Source: Eudromia elegans (taxonomy: Eukaryota > Chordata > Aves > Tinamiformes > Tinamidae). Taken from it: a DNA stretch of 64,000 bases. Under the pieces are notes generated by a model. It searched no databases. It saw only the letters and a program-made list of their open reading frames with translations, and was not told the origin of the DNA. Below are positions 60,045 to 64,000 of the stretch, piece after piece. A program made the position numbers and the translations under genes. Location of the stretch: assembly GCA_003342815.1 (NCBI GenBank), contig PTEX01000310.1, positions 114,560 through 178,559 on the forward strand. Reading direction: 5' to 3'. How positions within the stretch are numbered: the stretch's first letter is position 1; every line of letters begins with the position of its first letter.

Positions 60045-63000
60045 TGCCATGCCCCTGTGGTGGCAACAGGCACAGAATACCACATTGCCATTTGCATAGC
60101 TCTGTTCAAAATGGACCCTGCCCAAAAAAAAAAAAAGGAACAATGAAAATGAGTCAGGTCATCTAGATGTATTGAATTACTGAAACAAGATTAAAGATCT
60201 GCTTCAAGAACGTACTTAGGCAGTATGTGATTTCTACTTGGGTCATGTCTTACTTTCAATAAGTGCAATAAGTTCATCTGCAAATACAATGAATCTCATT
60301 AAGCTCTGGAACATCCCAAAATATGTAGCAGAATTCTCTTGCCTTTCATGTGCACAGAGGCAGAACTTTAGAAAACATATTTCAAGGAATGATCATTAGC
60401 AGGGAGATAGATTGGGCTGTCAGATGTTCTCAGGCATTCTCTATGTTTACTTAGATCCCATAGCCCATGTTAGTCTCTAACAAGACCATTATTATTCCCT
60501 ATTATTCCCTGTATAATTCTCTATTTCAGTGTCTATTTATCTGTGTCTGTATCTGCTTCCCTATCCTGCCTCCACCCCCTTCAGTTCTGCGTACGTGTAT
60601 TTTCCTTCCCACAAAAACTCGTAAGGACTGGTGGTTCTGCAATAACAAAGAGCCAATGATTTCTTCATACAACATAATGATAAATAATGTAAATATCCTG
60701 GGAAAGAACAGTATCATTTTTTACACTATTTCAATTTTAACAAACCCTTGAACTTCTCCAGGCTACAGAGTTTGATTCTCAGCATACTTTCCCTTTCATC
60801 TTTACTACTTGGAGTAGATTGAGTATCACTATGAAATGTTTCTGAAAGTACCTGTTAGTGAAGAGTCAAAGCAAAAACTGTTTCAGAAATACTCTGTAAC
60901 ACATAAGGCTTGCTGTTGATTATATATCATAGGATTCAACCCACTTCCTAAATGCATAAAATACACTAAGTTTTTAAATAAGTAATAATTCAAAATTTTA
61001 AAAAAGAGCATGATTTATTAGTCATAAGATGGAAAAATAGGTAAAGAATAGTATTTCTATGATTCACTATGAACAAGTAAGTATATACTTGGTAAGTAAT
61101 CCTGATGACTGAAAAGCAGCCAAATAATCTTTACTCTCAGTTACAAAAATAGAATAAATGTGAGATCTGTGAAGGGTAGAATGAAAGAATAAAGTATTCA
61201 ATTCTTCGGTTTCATATGGGATGCTAACACAATCCTTCAAACAGTTCTTCTAGTAGGACATTAAAAATTCCCCTTAGTACAAATGCATCAGCATTTAAAA
61301 ATAAGTATCTGACACTAAGACACCAAGGAATGCATGTACAGAGGGGAGCACTGTACTTTGCCCTGGCCTGATGAATTTTTGATTATTTGAAAGATCAGAA
61401 TTAACGGCATTAGTGGCAGCACTCTCATCAGGTTTTAAGAGATCAATAGCGTGTTGTGCGTACCTGAGCTGTATAACCATAGAAGTATGAATACATGTGA
61501 GCAAAAGTAATACAGAGAAGACTGATAGCATGCAATGCAGTGTGTGCAGAGATCAGGACTTCTTGCTTATGGAGCTTCTATCTGAACCAGTGAAGCTTCA
61601 GCTCACATACCAAACCTGTATGAGTTCAGCCATGCTGCTTGGGGAACCAAGCTGCTGCTCACATTTCTATGCAGTTGCACCGTGAAGTGTGGGTAAATTT
61701 ATCTCAAAGCAATCAGGAAAGAGATTGTAATTTCTGAGTATGACTCCCACAGTAGCTCTTATTCTCCCTAGTGATGGTACTGTTGACTTTGCAAAAAAAA
61801 CTATGATGGTACAAGGGGCAATAGATTAACTTTTAGGGCTTATAGAAATGTAAAGAGCTGCAGACTTCATGTATGCCTCAACAAACGTAAAAGACAATTT
61901 TTGATCTTAAGTTTGGGAAATACCAATTTCTCCAGTATAAAGGGGTAAAAAAACATATATTCATTAATATGGTAATAATACCTGCGGAACTATAGTGAGT
62001 TCACTGGACAGAATAGATAAAAAGCTTTATATGCAAAGCTAATATAAGAAATCTTTTACTTTATTCAAGACAAAATCTGAAAGCCTGGAAATTTTAAAAT
62101 TGGGAACTATCTTTAGAAATATCGATTTTCAGAGATTGCATCCACAAATCCCATTGATTTATTGGGTTACGTATCTGAAAACAGCCTTTAATAACTTACT
62201 TCTGGCTTAAGACACTAATTAGTTATGTGGAAGAGACCTAAAAAACATGAACAGTCCCGGAATACAAGCAATTATCTCGGAGTTCTATAAATTCTCATTG
62301 TATATCTTCTGTATGCAGAAAGAACATCTATGACTATGAATGGTATCTATTTGGTGCTCTGAAATGTGTTGTTTTATGTTGTAGTCTTGTGTGGGATGTA
62401 GGTACTTCATAAACTCATGTTCCAAATCACATTTTGAAACTAATGCATGTAATTTGTACATTTTTTTGTTTGTTTGTAGAGTTAATTTTGATGAGAAATA
62501 ATTACCTAGTATGTTCTGATTAAATCATATAATAAAAACAAATTCCCTGTTTATAAGTGAAAAAATAGATACATTGACCACCTAAGTATTTAATTTTCCC
62601 CAAATCTAGTGCAAGTTAATATCTGGTTGATGACAGTGAGTGTGAAGAACTATGTGCCCATACACGGATATGTCTTGTTCAGTGCAAATGAGGACAATTT
62701 TATATGCAGGGCTTTAGTAAAAAAAAAGTGGCACTGGATGTAGGTATCAGATTGTACTGTAGAGAAAAATATGAAGCTGTTCTTGTTGTTTTTCTAATTA
62801 TCTTCACAACTTTAGATGATTTTTAAAGCTTAATCTAAAAAAATCCATTCACTTCACTTCATGGATCAATATTTATCAACACCTTTGTAGCTGATGACCT
62901 AAGGAAGAGATAACTGAAAATAGGCTTTAATGAGTGACAGTCAACCACAAGACAAGTTAAAACCGTCTCTATCTGAATCCTCCAATAGGCTTCAAAAACA

Positions 63001-63395
63001 TCTCTGAATTACTTTCTCTCATTTTTCAGAATGTAATGTTCATTTGAATATCAGAACTTTTTATTCTCTAGCTTAACACACATACACATATAGTATTTAA
63101 AGAGAGGATTTTGAACTGGATCCTCAGTTGAATGAGTATGATGAGAAGAGTTCTGCTAGTATATATTGAATGAGAGTGAATTCTTGCTTTATCCTTCTCC
63201 AGAGCCACAAATCCACTGAAGTCTTTGAAGGTACTTTAATTTATATTGATTGTGGTTCAGTACTTGAGCAAAAATCCATCTGATCATAAAAAATGAATAG
63301 TGATCCTGAACAGGATCACAGTTTGATGTGTTAGATCACATGTTAGATGCTAATATTTTGCCTTCATAATATATCTGGGGTAATACCCAGAAACT
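60045..63395. other. Non-coding AT-rich unique DNA
   Basis: Short A run at 60,125-60,136 and frames up to 94 codons. One minus frame (61,295-61,531) begins with a hydrophobic segment but has no supporting context. No gene or dispersed repeat is recognised. Confidence 0.6.
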
Positions 63396-63397
63396 GG

Positions 63398-63418
63398 AAA
63401 AAAAAAAAAAAAAAAAAA
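63398..63418 (+). repeat. Poly(A) tract, 21 bases
   Basis: Longest uninterrupted homopolymer with fully called bases in the window. The upstream 200 bases do not resemble a known retroposon. Confidence 0.95.
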
Positions 63419-63419
63419 G

Positions 63420-64000
63420 CCAGCTTAATTGTGTACTGTAATTTATTAAAGTTTATTTAAAAGTTTCCAACCATTGGAAGTTTTGCCTAGGATACTTGCT
63501 TAGTTCCTGAAAAATGGAGCAGGGGTAAAAGAAGGAGTCTAATAGAATTTAAATATACTATATTCTGTTAAGTATGCCAGTGCTGGCTTGTGTTCTGAAC
63601 AGATCAGTGAGAAATGGAAAGCTATGATTTTTCATGTAAGGAAGTGTTTTCCTTTCACTGCTCTAATCCATACAGTCGTCATTATAGAACTACTCCACTG
63701 GTAATTGGAGGAAATTATATAGTATTTACTTTATGTACCTTTTCTTAAATATTCAAAGTAATTATTCTGACACTTCACAAACCATTTTGTCATTACTCAG
63801 AAGGGAACTGAAGAAGCAAGGGTCTTACCACAGAATGTAATTTTATGACCAGATTATTTTATCCTGATACCTAGGAGAAAAACTTGTAGCTGGGACTTTG
63901 ACTAATGACTTTCTCATACATACTGAAAAGCAAAAAGCAAAAATACTGAGTTAAAATCTTCATTTTAACCCCTCAATCCTCCCTAGCTTACCCCTCAAAA
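63420..64000. other. Non-coding AT-rich unique DNA to window end
   Basis: No gene, repeat or RNA is recognised in the last 580 bases. Confidence 0.6.

Noticed and set aside
61295..61531. Minus-strand frame starting with a hydrophobic, signal-peptide-like segment
   Set aside because: No domain follows, and there is no promoter, splice or polyadenylation context that singles it out; hydrophobic N-termini are common in A/T-rich chance frames.
1..64000. CRISPR array, bacterial operon, phage or novel multi-gene defence system
   Set aside because: There are no regularly spaced repeats and no closely packed co-directional long frames. CR1 repeats identify a vertebrate, bird-like genome.
1..64000. 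Endogenous retrovirus or LTR element
   Set aside because: No paired LTRs, primer-binding site or gag/pol/env-like frame was seen. The only retroelement coding sequence recognised is CR1-type LINE.

Overview
The window looks like non-coding avian chromosomal DNA: a gene desert, or the interior of a very long intron. The main evidence is the repeats. A clear 5'-truncated CR1 LINE, the dominant retrotransposon of birds and other sauropsids, lies at about 12,094-12,735 with its diagnostic ATTCTGTG-type 3' terminal repeat. A much older, heavily decayed CR1/L3-like LINE lies at about 24,390-25,330, and a MIR/CORE-SINE-like scrap near 20,755-20,850. I saw no L1 or Alu/B1-type repeats. The DNA is AT-rich and repeat-poor. 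It shows no bacterial or phage gene organisation: all open frames are short (the longest is 143 codons), scattered over both strands, and look like chance frames.

Layout. 1-9.9 kb is unique AT-rich DNA with two motif-dense stretches (about 4.56-4.69 and 5.56-5.71 kb) and a 19-bp tandem duplication. At 9.98-10.08 kb there is a CTCCT microsatellite. At 12.09-12.74 kb is the CR1 fragment with the C-terminal end of its reverse-transcriptase ORF on the minus strand, broken by a frameshift. 12.7-24.4 kb is unique apart from the MIR-like scrap. At 24.4-25.3 kb is the ancient LINE. 25.3-64 kb is unique AT-rich DNA with homopolymer tracts (one holding the only unresolved base, N at 34,806), an AT-only palindromic patch at 39.26-39.36 kb, a near-perfect 32-bp palindrome at 36.72 kb, and several stretches that read like vertebrate conserved non-coding elements. 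These carry clusters of POU octamer, SOX, homeodomain TAATTA, RFX X-box, AP-1/MAF and E-box motifs.

I found no protein-coding gene, rRNA, tRNA, CRISPR array or new multi-gene system that I can support. The most useful candidates are the enhancer-like stretches (48.89-49.10, 50.87-51.26, 43.02-43.40, 37.48-37.69, 54.43-54.61 and 57.70-57.80 kb) and the small palindromes and duplications that record local mutation events. The regulatory calls rest on motif reading alone, and cross-species alignment would decide them.
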